A DNA stretch of 64,000 nt from Endobacterium cereale. Lineage in GTDB: Bacteria > Pseudomonadota > Alphaproteobacteria > Rhizobiales > Rhizobiaceae. The DNA lies in NCBI RefSeq assembly GCF_009617585.1, contig NZ_WIXI01000050.1, positions 310,001 through 374,000 of the forward strand, given 5' to 3'. Positions 24,848 to 34,087 of the stretch are shown in pieces; the stretch's first letter is position 1; every line of letters begins with the position of its first letter. The notes under the pieces are model-generated. The model searched no databases. It had not been told where the DNA came from and saw only the letters and a list, made by a program, of their open reading frames with translations. The position numbers were made by a program, and so were the translations under genes.

Positions 24848-26194
24848 ATGAACATGCTCCCGAACTCGATCGAGGCGCGCGATATCCGCTCACAGATGCC
24901 GGCCGTTGCAGACATGCGCAAGCACGAGGAAACCGGCTCGCTCGTCATCGAGCGCGGCGAGGGCATCTATGTCTTCGACAACAATGGCAAGCGTTATATC
25001 GAGGGTCTTGCCGGTCTCTGGTCCGTCGCTGTCGGTTTCGGCGAGGAGCGTCTTGCCAAGGCCGCCTATGAGCAGATGGCAAAGCTGCCCTATTACCACA
25101 TCTTCAACTACAAGACGCACAGCCCCTCGGTCGATCTCGCGGAAAAGATCCTGTCGATGATGCCCTTCGAAATGTCGAAAGTGCATTTTGCGTCGTCGGG
25201 CTCGGAGGCCAACGATCTCTCCGTCAAGCTGGTCTGGTATTATAACAATGCACTTGGCCGCAAGGACAAGAAGAAGATCATTGGTCGCATCAAGGGCTAT
25301 CATGGTGTGACGATCGCCGCCGCCTCAATCAACGGCCTGCCGCGCAACCACGAAAGTTTTGATCTGCCGCTCGACCGGATGATCCACACGTCCTGCCCGT
25401 CCTATCCGCATTTCGGCAAGGATGGCGAGACGGAAGCCGAGTTCACGGAACGCACATTGCAGGAACTGGAAGACCTGATCCTTAAGGAAGGCCCGGAAAC
25501 CATTGCCGCCTTCTGGGGTGAACCGGTCATGGGTGCCGGTGGCGTTCTCATCCCGGCTGCGGGTTATTGGGAAGGCGTGCAGAAGATCCTCAAGAAATAC
25601 GACATCCTTCTGGTTGCCGACGAGGTGATCTGCGGTTTTGGCCGTACCGGCAAAATGTTTGCCTGCGAAACCTACGACATCGTGCCGGACATCCTCGTCC
25701 TGTCGAAACAGCTTTCGTCCTCCTACCTGCCGCTGTCGGCCATCGTCATCAACGACAAGCTCTATCAGGTTATCGCCGATGAATCCCATCGTATCGGTTC
25801 CTTCGGTCACGGTTTCACCGCCTCCGGACACCCGGTCGTCACAGCGGTTGCGCTGGAAAACCTGAAGATCATCGAGGAGCGTGATCTGCTGGGCAATGTT
25901 CAGCACCTGTCGCCGATGTTCCTCAAGGGTCTGGAAGACCTTGCCGAACATCCGCTTGTCTCGTCCTGGCGCGGCATCGGCCTGCTCGGCGCGCTTGAAC
26001 TGAAGCCTGCCGAAAAGGCCGGTGTCATGGGCACGAAAGTTGCCGACCGGATGCAGGAAGAAGGCCTGATCATTCGTGGCATCGTCGATGCCATCTGCTT
26101 CTGCCCGCCGATGATCATCACCGAAGAACAGATCAACGACATGTTTGCCGTTGCCCGCAAGGCGCTCGATCTGGTTGCCGCCGAACAGGCCTGA
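24848..26194 (+). CDS. PLP-dependent class III aminotransferase
   Basis: 448 residues from the ATG at 24848. Omega-aminotransferase family: N-terminal GLAGLWSVAVGFGEERLAKA, cofactor segment FASSGSEANDLSVKLVWYY, metal-free Asp in LLVADEVICGFGRTG, and the Schiff-base lysine in ILVLSKQLSSSYLP. Members move amino groups from amines or beta/gamma-amino acids to pyruvate or 2-oxoglutarate. Here it follows the transport genes and could process an amine released by the amidohydrolases, with the GhrA-like enzyme handling the keto acid; that chain is inference. Confidence 0.92.
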   Translation: MNMLPNSIEARDIRSQMPAVADMRKHEETGSLVIERGEGIYVFDNNGKRYIEGLAGLWSVAVGFGEERLAKAAYEQMAKLPYYHIFNYKTHSPSVDLAEKILSMMPFEMSKVHFASSGSEANDLSVKLVWYYNNALGRKDKKKIIGRIKGYHGVTIAAASINGLPRNHESFDLPLDRMIHTSCPSYPHFGKDGETEAEFTERTLQELEDLILKEGPETIAAFWGEPVMGAGGVLIPAAGYWEGVQKILKKYDILLVADEVICGFGRTGKMFACETYDIVPDILVLSKQLSSSYLPLSAIVINDKLYQVIADESHRIGSFGHGFTASGHPVVTAVALENLKIIEERDLLGNVQHLSPMFLKGLEDLAEHPLVSSWRGIGLLGALELKPAEKAGVMGTKVADRMQEEGLIIRGIVDAICFCPPMIITEEQINDMFAVARKALDLVAAEQA

Positions 26195-26210
26195 CAACCC
26201 CGACCTTTAC

Positions 26211-26239
26211 AAACCTCGCGCGCCACCGGCGCGAGGTTT
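26211..26239 (+). terminator. hairpin terminator after the aminotransferase gene
   Basis: 11-bp perfect stem (26211-26221 with 26229-26239, CCTCGCGC core) with a 7-base loop and TTTT at the end of the right arm. It lies between the aminotransferase and the next amidohydrolase and may lower read-through. Confidence 0.65.
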
Positions 26240-26269
26240 TCGCCACATCTGTTGCAGGGAGTCTACCTC

Positions 26270-27703
26270 ATGAGGAAAGTCATTCGTGCAGGCCATGTCA
26301 TCGCCTTTCAGGATGGTGGGCACCGTAATCTCCGCAATGGTACTATCGTCATTGAGGATGATTACATCGTGCATGTCGGCGGTGGTGAATTCGAGGGCGA
26401 TGCCGACGAGTTTATCGATGCGTCCGACAAGATCGTCACGCCGGGGTTCATCAACACCCACACCCATATCAGCGAAGGGTTTTTCGATCGCTCCTTCGTG
26501 GAGGATCGCGGCCCGCGCAATTTCTATCTCTCCGGCCTGTTCGAATTCCTGACCGCTCGAAATGGCGCAATCACCGAGGAGGCGAGACAGGCATCCATCC
26601 GCGCCTCCATGCCCGAACTGATCCGCACCGGCACGACAACCGTCGTCGAGATGGGTTTGAGCGGACGTTATGTCGCCGAACAGACGGAAAAGGCCGGCCT
26701 GCGCGCCTATATCGGCGAATTCTACCGCTCCGGTCGCTGGTACACGGACGATGGCCGCAGCGTGAAATATGAATGGCTGGAAGACGACGGCGCAGCGGCG
26801 ATGAAAAAGGCCGTCGATTTCATCCACGAGATCGACGGCCGTGCCGATGGCCGTATCAAGGGTTTTTTGACACCGGCCCAGGTCGATACCTGCTCCGAAG
26901 CACTGCTGCGCCGTACGCGCGAGGTCGCCAATGAGCTGAAAGTGCCGGCGGCGCTGCATGTGTCGCAATCGGTGCCGGAGTTTCAGGAAATGGTCCGTCG
27001 CAACGGCTGCTCACCGATCGAGTGGCTGGAGAAGATCGGTTTCCTCGGCAATGACGTCATTCTCGGTCATGCCATCATGCCGGGCGGCTCCAGCTGGGTG
27101 AATTATCATGCCGACGACCTGAGCATACTGGCCGATACCGCCACCAATGTCGCGCATGCGGTCTGGGTTTTTGCCCGCCGAGGCATCGCCATGGAAAGCT
27201 ATTCGAAATACCTTGCGCGCGGCATCAACATGACGCTTGCCACTGACACATCCCCGCAAAGCATGATCGAAGCCCTGCGCTGGACGGCGGTCATCTCGAA
27301 AATCATGGACCGGCGCACGGAGGTGGCAACTGCCGCCGATGTCTTCAATTCGGCAACCTTGGCCGGCGCCAAATCGCTCGGTCGTGATGATCTCGGTCGC
27401 ATTGCGCCAGGCGCCAAGGCCGATCTTCTCTTCTGGGAAGGCGCCAGCCTGTTCATGACGCCGATGCGCGATCCCGTCCGCAACATCGTCTATTCGGCAC
27501 AGCCGGAAGACCTGAATGCCTCGATGGTGGATGGCACATTCATCATGAAAGATCGTATTGTCCCGGGCTTCGATATCAAGGCAATCACCGCTGATCTGCA
27601 AAAGGGCGCGGAGCACATGTGGGCCAACATGCACCACCAGGACTGGGCGCATCGCGATATCGATACCCTTTCGCCAGACAGTTATCGGGCGTTTCGTGCG
27701 TAA
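26270..27703 (+). CDS. amidohydrolase of the AtzA/TrzN/cytosine-deaminase-like group
   Basis: 477 residues from ATG 26270, placed by the CAGGGAG ribosome site; an in-frame codon at 26252 is less likely. Different subfamily from the two YtcJ-like enzymes: HxH in INTHTHISEGFFD, His in ALHVSQSVPEF, His in DVILGHAIMPGG and Asp in TLATDTSPQSMIEALR. These enzymes deaminate or dechlorinate ring compounds or hydrolyse amidines. N- and C-terminal strands form the usual composite beta domain (ending KADLLFWEGASLFMTP). Last gene of the scavenging unit. Confidence 0.88.
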   Translation: MRKVIRAGHVIAFQDGGHRNLRNGTIVIEDDYIVHVGGGEFEGDADEFIDASDKIVTPGFINTHTHISEGFFDRSFVEDRGPRNFYLSGLFEFLTARNGAITEEARQASIRASMPELIRTGTTTVVEMGLSGRYVAEQTEKAGLRAYIGEFYRSGRWYTDDGRSVKYEWLEDDGAAAMKKAVDFIHEIDGRADGRIKGFLTPAQVDTCSEALLRRTREVANELKVPAALHVSQSVPEFQEMVRRNGCSPIEWLEKIGFLGNDVILGHAIMPGGSSWVNYHADDLSILADTATNVAHAVWVFARRGIAMESYSKYLARGINMTLATDTSPQSMIEALRWTAVISKIMDRRTEVATAADVFNSATLAGAKSLGRDDLGRIAPGAKADLLFWEGASLFMTPMRDPVRNIVYSAQPEDLNASMVDGTFIMKDRIVPGFDIKAITADLQKGAEHMWANMHHQDWAHRDIDTLSPDSYRAFRA

Positions 27704-27746
27704 GCGGATGTCGATCATCGTGTGATATCGACGGGGGGCGCGACGT

Positions 27747-28769
27747 TCAGGCGCTTTCGCGCACCGTCAGTTTTCCCCGGAAAAGCCGGTCGAAATCGCG
27801 ATCTTCCCGACTGTCCAATACCTCGACGAGATATTCGGCCATGTCCGTCAGCGGCTGCCGATACGTGGTCAGGCGATAATTGGCGCCCTCTGCCTGCGGC
27901 ACGTCGTCAAACCCGGTAATGGCGATGTCTTCCGGAATGCGCAGGCCGAGTTTATGGCGGATCACATCCGTGGCGCCTATGGCAAGCGCGTCGTTCTCGC
28001 AGACAAGAATATCCGGCAAGCTTGCTTTCTTTCGCGCCGAAAGCGTGGTTTCGACCACCTTGGCCGCCAGTTCAGGATCGTAAGCGGAGACTGCTACCGT
28101 TTCCGGCTCGCTGCCAAAATGCTGGCGCCAGTAATCGACAAACGTCTCCTTTCGCAGCAGATGCGCGGACGACGTTCGTGGACCCGCCAGAAACATCGGG
28201 CGTCGATAACCGCGCTCGTGCACGTAATTTGCGATTTCCCGCATCGCATGAACGTCATCGACGGCAATCGAGATCGTGTTCGGATTGCGCGAGGTGCGGG
28301 CAAAGATGATCAGTTTTCGAAAGCGGCGGGCATGAAGGGCGGTGTCCAGCACATCATCATCGAACTGGATGCCGATAAGGATGACAGCATCGACGCGCCG
28401 CTGGCTGGCATTCAGAAGGGCATGGCCTGCATCCGCCCGGTCGAGCGTGTTCACGAGAAGGATATCCCAGCCTTCGCGGCGAAGAATGCGCGTCAGCCTC
28501 TCCATCATCACCAATTTGTGGGGATTGGCAAAGTCATCAATCAGCAAGGCCACGAGATTGGAGCGATCAGACGCGAGGCTGGCGGCGCGCAGATCCGGCA
28601 CATAACCCAGCCGCTCGGCGGCGATGCGCACCTTTTCCAAGCTTTTTGACGAGATCGATGCATCCTTGCGAAAGGCGCGGTTCACCGTCCAGCGCGAGAC
28701 GCCTGCCTCGGCTGCCACATCGTCGGCAGTGATATTGCCCGCAAAGGCGGGCTTCTTTTCATCCGGCAT
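27747..28769 (-). CDS. LacI-family transcriptional regulator of the inositol locus
   Basis: 340 residues from ATG 28769, which follows GGGAGA; an in-frame start at 28811 has no ribosome site. N-terminal LacI helix-turn-helix (TADDVAAEAGVSRWTVNRAF) and hinge (LGYVPDLRAASLASDRSN), then a periplasmic-binding-protein-like sensor domain (ILVCENDALAIGATDVIRHK, DIAITGFDDVPQAEGANYRL). Divergent from iolG, with two LacI-type operators in between, so it most likely represses the iol genes until an inositol-derived inducer binds. Confidence 0.92.
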   Translation of the reverse strand: MPDEKKPAFAGNITADDVAAEAGVSRWTVNRAFRKDASISSKSLEKVRIAAERLGYVPDLRAASLASDRSNLVALLIDDFANPHKLVMMERLTRILRREGWDILLVNTLDRADAGHALLNASQRRVDAVILIGIQFDDDVLDTALHARRFRKLIIFARTSRNPNTISIAVDDVHAMREIANYVHERGYRRPMFLAGPRTSSAHLLRKETFVDYWRQHFGSEPETVAVSAYDPELAAKVVETTLSARKKASLPDILVCENDALAIGATDVIRHKLGLRIPEDIAITGFDDVPQAEGANYRLTTYRQPLTDMAEYLVEVLDSREDRDFDRLFRGKLTVRESA

Positions 28770-28842
28770 CGCAGTCTCCCGAATCCGGCTTGGATCGGTT
28801 CGCTCATACATAGCGGTTTTTTCGGGCTCTCTGAATTTAATT

Positions 28843-28881
28843 TTGCTCCCGCGTGCAAATGTCTATTGCTCGCGGGAGCAA
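28843..28881. promoter_or_regulatory. two tandem LacI-type operators between lacI-type gene and iolG
   Basis: Two 16-bp dyads with central CG: TTGCTCCCGCGTGCAA (28843-28858) and TTGCTCGCGGGAGCAA (28866-28881). Their centres are 23 bp apart, about two helical turns. The arms also form a longer 13-bp inverted repeat (28841-28853 with 28871-28883). Position and symmetry fit binding by the LacI-family protein encoded next door. Confidence 0.8.
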
Positions 28882-28936
28882 AACTTGCAATGTTCAAATT
28901 CGAGGCGGTCGGGAGCTGCCTTTCGGGAGGATAACA

Positions 28937-29926
28937 GTGCTTAAAATTGGATTGCTCGGCGCCGGCCGCATCGGTCGCGTGCATGCCATCAATATTGCCG
29001 CTCACGCCCGCAGCCAGCTGGCCGCCGTGTCGGATGTCAACGAAGACTCCGCCCGGTCGCTGGCCGATGCCTATGGCGCAAATGTTGCGACCTCGGAGGA
29101 CATCCTGTCGGATGCCTCGATCGATGCCGTGCTGATCGCCACCTCGACGGATACCCATTCCGACCTGATGGAAAGAGCCGCTGCCGCTGGCAAGGCGATC
29201 CTCTGCGAAAAGCCGGTCGATCTGTCTCTGGAGAGGGCGCAGGCGTGCCTTGATGTCGTCAGCAAGACCGGTGTGCCGGTCATGATCGGTTTCAATCGCC
29301 GTTTCGATCCGAATTTTTCCGCCATCAAAGCGTCCATCGCTGCCGGTGAAATAGGCAAGCCGGAACTGCTGTCGATCACGTCCTTCGATCCGGCGCCGCC
29401 ACCTGTTTCCTATGTCAAAGTGTCCGGCGGCCTGTTCCGCGACATGATGATCCACGATTTCGACATGGCGAATTTCCTGATGGGAGAAGTGCCGAAAACG
29501 GTACATGCCGTCGGCACCTCGATCGTCGATCCCGAAATCGGCAAGGCCGGTGATGTCGATACCGCAGTGGTGACGCTGACCTATGCTGATGGCCGTATCG
29601 CCGTGATCAAGAACAGCCGTCGTGCTGTTTATGGTTATGACCAGCGTGTCGAAATTCTGGGTTCCGAAGGCCTGCTGTCTGCCGGTAACGTGCTGGAGAA
29701 CACGGTGTCGAAGGCGACAAAGCAGGGCGTGGTGAGCGCCAAGCCGGAGTTCTTTTTCCTCGAGCGCTACATGCGCGCCTATGCGGCGGAATGGGAGGCC
29801 TTCGTTGCCGCCGTTCTTGATGGCGCTGCCATTCCGGTGTCGCTGAAGGATGGTGTTGCAGCGCTGGCGCTCGCAGAAGCCGCAACCGCTTCGGTGAAAT
29901 CCGGCCAGCCGGTTTCGCTGGCCTGA
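28937..29926 (+). CDS. iolG: inositol 2-dehydrogenase IolG (Gfo/Idh/MocA family)
   Basis: 329 residues from the GTG at 28937, six bases after GGGAGG; an upstream in-frame start would read through the operators. NAD-binding motif GLLGAGRIGRVHAINIA at the N-terminus, the family Lys in ILCEKPVDL and catalytic Asp/His in RDMMIHDFDMANFLMG. Oxidises myo-inositol to 2-keto-myo-inositol, the first catabolic step. First gene of the iol unit. Confidence 0.92.
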   Translation: MLKIGLLGAGRIGRVHAINIAAHARSQLAAVSDVNEDSARSLADAYGANVATSEDILSDASIDAVLIATSTDTHSDLMERAAAAGKAILCEKPVDLSLERAQACLDVVSKTGVPVMIGFNRRFDPNFSAIKASIAAGEIGKPELLSITSFDPAPPPVSYVKVSGGLFRDMMIHDFDMANFLMGEVPKTVHAVGTSIVDPEIGKAGDVDTAVVTLTYADGRIAVIKNSRRAVYGYDQRVEILGSEGLLSAGNVLENTVSKATKQGVVSAKPEFFFLERYMRAYAAEWEAFVAAVLDGAAIPVSLKDGVAALALAEAATASVKSGQPVSLA

Positions 29927-29934
29927 TCAGTACC

Positions 29935-29954
29935 GCGCCGGCCTATGCCGGCGC
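29935..29954 (+). terminator. small hairpin after iolG
   Basis: 8-bp stem GCGCCGGC/GCCGGCGC with a 4-base loop just after the iolG stop, followed by A-rich rather than T-rich sequence. Probably an intercistronic hairpin. Confidence 0.35.
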
Positions 29955-30069
29955 AAAAAGGATTGCCGCGGAGCAGGGGAGTGTGCCGCGGGCTTTCGGA
30001 GCCGGTCCCGCATGACCGGATGACGGAGCGCCTGGGAGTGGCGTTCCGGTATTCAACTGGGAGGAAGTC

Positions 30070-30993
30070 ATGAAGAAATTGCTTGCAGCCGCAGCAACGA
30101 TTGCGCTCGTTGCCGCCGCCACCCCGGTGCTCGCCACCGATATCATCGTCGTCGCACACGGTCAGGCCAACGACCCGTTCTGGTCGGTGGTCAAGAACGG
30201 TGCCGAAAAGGCCGCCAAGGATACCGGCGTCAATGTCGAGTTCCGTTCGCCGGAAACTTTTGACATGGTGGCCATGGGCCAGCTGATCGATGCCGCCGTC
30301 AATCAGGATCCCGATGGTCTCGTCGTCTCGATCCCGGACGGCGATGCGCTCGGCCCGGCGATCAAGCGCGCCGTCGATGCCGGCATTCCGGTCATCTCGA
30401 TGAATTCCGGCTCGGATGTCGCGCACAAGCTCGGCGCCAAACTGCATGTCGGCCAGTCCGAATTCGATGCCGGCAAGGTTGCCGGTGCCAAGCTTGCCGA
30501 AATGGGCGGCAAGAAGGCCATCTGCGTCAACCAGGAGGTCGGCAACGTGTCGCTCGACCAGCGTTGCGCCGGTTTTGCCGAAGGGTTTGGCAAGGAAGTG
30601 AAGGTTCTGCCAACCAGCAATGATCCGACCGAAGTGGAATCCAAGGTGCGCGCAGCGCTGGAATCCGACAAGGACGTCAATGTCCTCTTGTCGCTCAACG
30701 CCTCGCTGGTTGGTGAACCGGCGGTCAAGGCTGCACAGGCACTCGGCCGCGTTGACGTGCTGATTTCCACTTTCGACATGTCCGCCGGCTTCCTGAAATA
30801 TATCGCCGACGGCAAGGCTGCGTTTTCGATCGACCAGCAGCAATACCTGCAGGGCTATCTGCCGGTCTCCTTCCTGGCGCTCCACGCACAATACGGTCTG
30901 ATGCCCGGCGGTGATGTAGCCTCCGGCCCGAACCTCGTGACCAAGGAAACTGCAGCGCAGGTGATCGACCTGTCCTCCAAGGGCATCCGCTAA
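30070..30993 (+). CDS. sugar ABC transporter substrate-binding protein, probable inositol binding
   Basis: 307 residues with a Sec signal peptide (LAAAATIALVAAATPVLA). Peripl_BP_4 type: DIIVVAHGQANDPFWSVVKN, then ISMNSGSDVAHKLGAKLHVG and the C-terminal lobe. Placed between iolG and permease/ATPase genes, so a myo-inositol or inositol-like solute is the likely ligand (role like IbpA/IatB), but binding residues cannot be judged by eye. A strong hairpin follows it. Confidence 0.9.
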   Translation: MKKLLAAAATIALVAAATPVLATDIIVVAHGQANDPFWSVVKNGAEKAAKDTGVNVEFRSPETFDMVAMGQLIDAAVNQDPDGLVVSIPDGDALGPAIKRAVDAGIPVISMNSGSDVAHKLGAKLHVGQSEFDAGKVAGAKLAEMGGKKAICVNQEVGNVSLDQRCAGFAEGFGKEVKVLPTSNDPTEVESKVRAALESDKDVNVLLSLNASLVGEPAVKAAQALGRVDVLISTFDMSAGFLKYIADGKAAFSIDQQQYLQGYLPVSFLALHAQYGLMPGGDVASGPNLVTKETAAQVIDLSSKGIR

Positions 30994-31004
30994 GCACACC
31001 TCCT

Positions 31005-31035
31005 CCGGGCCGCCGCAGCTTTTGCCGCGGCCCGG
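31005..31035 (+). terminator. intercistronic hairpin between binding protein and permease genes
   Basis: 9-bp GC stem (31005-31013 with 31027-31035, CCGGGCCGC arm) and a 13-base loop, no T run. Typical of hairpins that keep periplasmic-protein mRNA more abundant than the permease mRNA downstream. Confidence 0.5.
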
Positions 31036-31058
31036 CCACCGCCTCCAGGAGACAGATC

Positions 31059-32165
31059 ATGTCGACAGACACGCTGGCGCATAGCGACGAGCGCATCAAG
31101 GCCGAGCCTTTTCTTACGAAACTCATGAAACGGCCGGAACTCGGCGCAATCGGGGGTGTGGTCCTCGTCACCATCTTCTTCATGATCACCGCTGACAGCA
31201 CGATGTTCACGCTGTCGGGCGTGATGAACTTCATGACGCCCGCCGCCCAGCTCGGTATTCTCGGCATTGCCGCCGCCATGCTGATGATCGGCGGCGAGTT
31301 CGACCTGTCGATCGGCTCCATGGTCGCCTTTGCCGGCATGGTGTTTGGCGTGTTTGTCGTCAATGTCGGAATGCCGCTCGTCATCGCCATTCCGCTGACG
31401 CTAGCGCTCGCCGCCGCCCTCGGCGCAACCAACGGCATGATCGTGCTGCGTACTGGCCTGCCGTCGTTCATCGTCACGCTGGCCGGCCTGTTCGTGCTGC
31501 GAGGTGCAGCGCTCGTTGGCCTGAAACTCTTCACCGGTGGCTCGACCCAGCTGCGCGGTATTCGCGAAGCGGTCGAAGGTGATTTCCTGGCGCCGATCTT
31601 TTCCGGCGACGCCTTTGGTTTCCTGATGCGTTGGCTGGCGGAAGCCGGCATCGTCGACAGTTTCAAATCAGGCGTGCCAAAAGTGCCGGGCATTCCGGTG
31701 GAAATCCTCTGGTTCATCGCCTTTGCCGCGATCGCCACCTACATTCTCCTGCGCACCCCGATCGGCAACTGGATCTTTGCGACCGGTGGCGATTCCCTCG
31801 CCGCTCAGAATTCGGGCGTGCCTGTCCGCCGCGTCAAGATTTCGCTGTTCATGCTGACGGCGACGGCTGCCGCCATTGTTGCCATCATCACCGTCATCGA
31901 TGCCGGCTCCACCGATGCGCGCCGTGGCTTCATGAAGGAATTCGAGGCGATCATTGCGGCTGTCATCGGCGGATGCCTGCTGACCGGCGGCTACGGTTCT
32001 GCCATCGGCGCATTCTTCGGTGCCATCATTTTCGGCATGGTCACGATTGGCCTGACCTACACCAAATTCGATCAGGACTGGTTCCAGGTGTTTCTCGGCG
32101 CCATGCTTCTGCTCGCCGTCATTTTCAACAACGTCATCCGCCGACGCGTGACCGGGGAGCGCTAA
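31059..32165 (+). CDS. sugar ABC transporter permease (RbsC/IatP type)
   Basis: 368 residues, about ten hydrophobic segments, BPD_transp_2 family. Family hallmarks are GIAAAMLMIGGEFDLSIGSM, the VTLAGLFVLRGAALVG stretch and AVIGGCLLTGGYGSAIGAFF. It works with the binding protein upstream and the ATPase gene that starts 3 bp downstream. A ~70-residue insertion around residues 165-210 is somewhat longer than in RbsC. Confidence 0.93.
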   Translation: MSTDTLAHSDERIKAEPFLTKLMKRPELGAIGGVVLVTIFFMITADSTMFTLSGVMNFMTPAAQLGILGIAAAMLMIGGEFDLSIGSMVAFAGMVFGVFVVNVGMPLVIAIPLTLALAAALGATNGMIVLRTGLPSFIVTLAGLFVLRGAALVGLKLFTGGSTQLRGIREAVEGDFLAPIFSGDAFGFLMRWLAEAGIVDSFKSGVPKVPGIPVEILWFIAFAAIATYILLRTPIGNWIFATGGDSLAAQNSGVPVRRVKISLFMLTATAAAIVAIITVIDAGSTDARRGFMKEFEAIIAAVIGGCLLTGGYGSAIGAFFGAIIFGMVTIGLTYTKFDQDWFQVFLGAMLLLAVIFNNVIRRRVTGER

Positions 32166-32168
32166 GAG

Positions 32169-32948
32169 ATGTCCGCACCGATCATCCATATGGAAAACAT
32201 CAAGAAGCATTATGGCAATGTCATCGCGCTCAACGGTGTGACCTTCGACCTTCGCGCCGGCGAATGCCACTGCCTGCTGGGCGATAACGGCGCCGGCAAA
32301 TCCACCTTCATCAAGACCATGTCGGGTGTTCACAAGCCGACCGAAGGTTCGATCACCTTCGAAGGCAAGCCGCTTTCCTTCGGCAGCCCGCGTGATGCAA
32401 TGGAAGCCGGTATCGCCACCGTCTTTCAGGATCTGGCAATGATCCCGCTGATGTCGGTCACGCGCAATTTCTTCATGGGGCGCGAGCCGACCAAGGGCAG
32501 GAGCATCTTCAAGCGGTTCGATATCGAAACCGCCAACGAGATCACCATGGCCGAGATGCGCAAGATGGGCATCAACCTGCGTGGTCCCGATCAGGCCGTC
32601 GGCACGCTGTCGGGCGGTGAACGGCAGACGGTGGCAATTGCGAGAGCGGTCTATTTCGGCGCCAAGGTGCTGATTTTGGACGAACCGACCTCGGCGCTCG
32701 GTGTGCGCCAGACGGCCAATGTGCTTTCCACCATCAACCGCGTGCGTGAACAGGGTATCGGCGTCGTCTTCATTTCCCACAATGTCCGTCACGCGATGGC
32801 GGTGGGCGACCGTTTCACGGTGCTCAATCGCGGACAGACGCTCGGCACTGCGACACGCGGTGAGATCAATGCGGCGCAGTTGCAGGACCTGATGGCAGGC
32901 GGTCAGGAAATGGCCGCGCTCGAAGGCTCGCTCGGCGGAACCATCTGA
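32169..32948 (+). CDS. sugar ABC transporter ATP-binding protein, single-domain
   Basis: 259 residues with one complete nucleotide-binding domain: Walker [19 protein letters not shown], signature [16 protein letters not shown], Walker [13 protein letters not shown] and switch His in [15 protein letters not shown]. Ribose/inositol-type importers usually have a two-domain ATPase of about 500 residues (RbsA); here only one domain is encoded, so it should act as a homodimer. Confidence 0.94.
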   Translation: MSAPIIHMENIKKHYGNVIALNGVTFDLRAGECHCLLGDNGAGKSTFIKTMSGVHKPTEGSITFEGKPLSFGSPRDAMEAGIATVFQDLAMIPLMSVTRNFFMGREPTKGRSIFKRFDIETANEITMAEMRKMGINLRGPDQAVGTLSGGERQTVAIARAVYFGAKVLILDEPTSALGVRQTANVLSTINRVREQGIGVVFISHNVRHAMAVGDRFTVLNRGQTLGTATRGEINAAQLQDLMAGGQEMAALEGSLGGTI

Positions 32949-32958
32949 GGCATTTTTT

Positions 32959-34083
32959 ATGGTACAGACCAAAACTCTCCCGGATCGTCCGCTCGGCATC
33001 GCGCTGATCGGCACCGGTTTCATGGGCAAATGCCACGCCATGGCCTGGCGCAATGTCGCCGCAGTGTTCGGCGGCGCGCATCACCGGCTGGAAATCCTCT
33101 CCGATGCCACGCTGGAAAGTGCGCAAAAATTTGCCGAACAATTCGGTTTTGCCCGCGCCACCGCGAATTGGGAAGAGGCGGTCAACGATCCGAAGGTGGA
33201 TGTGGTCTCCATCACCGCCCCCAACGGCATGCACTGGCCGATGGCCGAGGCGGCGCTGAAGGCCGGCAAACATGTCTGGCTGGAAAAACCGATGGCATTG
33301 ACGCTGGCCGATGCCGAGGCGATGGCAGCGACCGCCGCCGCTCATCCGGGCCAAATGACCATGCTGGGCTACAACTATCTCAGAAGCCCAGCCTTCCAAT
33401 CGGCGCGCAAGATGATCCGCGATGGCGCGATTGGCAATCCGCTCGCCTTCCGAGGTGTTTATGACGAGGATTATTCCGCCGATCCGCTCCTCCCGTGGTC
33501 CTGGCGGATGACTCACGAAGGTGGCGGGCTGGGCGCGCTCGGCGATCTCGGCTGCCACCTCGTGAGCCATATGCTGGCGCTGATGGGACCGGTGACGGAA
33601 ATTGTCGCGCAGACCCAGGTGGCCGTACCCACGCGGCCTTCGCCGAATGGCCCAAAACCGGTCGAAAACGAGGATAGCGCGCTGGCGATGTTGCGTTTTG
33701 CCTCCGGTGCACAGGGTTCGTTTGCCACATCGCGCGTGGCGCGGGGCCGCAAATGCCGGCTGCAATGGGAAGTACATGGCAGCGATGGCACGATCGTTTT
33801 CGATCAGGAAAACATGAACGAGTTGTGGGTTCACCGTGTGGGCGAGGCCGGTTTCACGCGTCACCTGACCGGCCCTGATCAGCCGGATTTTGCGGCCTTC
33901 TGCCCAGCGCCCGGACACAATTTTGGTTTCAACGAACAGAAGGTGGTGGAGGCTCGCGATCTGCTGGCCGCGATCGCCGGCGGCCCGAATGCGGGCCCGG
34001 ATTTCGCGCACGGGCTGGAGATCGAAAAGATCATCCACGCCATGGCCGCCTCCAGCGGCCGCAGCATCAGCATGAAAGGGTGA
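32959..34083 (+). CDS. Gfo/Idh/MocA-family oxidoreductase, inositol-locus second dehydrogenase
   Basis: 374 residues. NAD(P)-binding [20 protein letters not shown], Lys in [17 protein letters not shown] and the catalytic Asp/His in [17 protein letters not shown]. More distant from iolG and with an extended C-terminal sheet. Such genes in inositol loci act on scyllo- or D-chiro-inositol or on inosose isomers; which one cannot be told. It lies 4 bp before iolC. Confidence 0.88.
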   Translation: MVQTKTLPDRPLGIALIGTGFMGKCHAMAWRNVAAVFGGAHHRLEILSDATLESAQKFAEQFGFARATANWEEAVNDPKVDVVSITAPNGMHWPMAEAALKAGKHVWLEKPMALTLADAEAMAATAAAHPGQMTMLGYNYLRSPAFQSARKMIRDGAIGNPLAFRGVYDEDYSADPLLPWSWRMTHEGGGLGALGDLGCHLVSHMLALMGPVTEIVAQTQVAVPTRPSPNGPKPVENEDSALAMLRFASGAQGSFATSRVARGRKCRLQWEVHGSDGTIVFDQENMNELWVHRVGEAGFTRHLTGPDQPDFAAFCPAPGHNFGFNEQKVVEARDLLAAIAGGPNAGPDFAHGLEIEKIIHAMAASSGRSISMKG

Positions 34084-34087
34084 GCAG

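Noticed and set aside
30994-31004. CCTCCTCC next to a hairpin, like the small-RNA loop motif
   Set aside because: The motif is incomplete, lies outside the loop and precedes an ordinary intercistronic hairpin.
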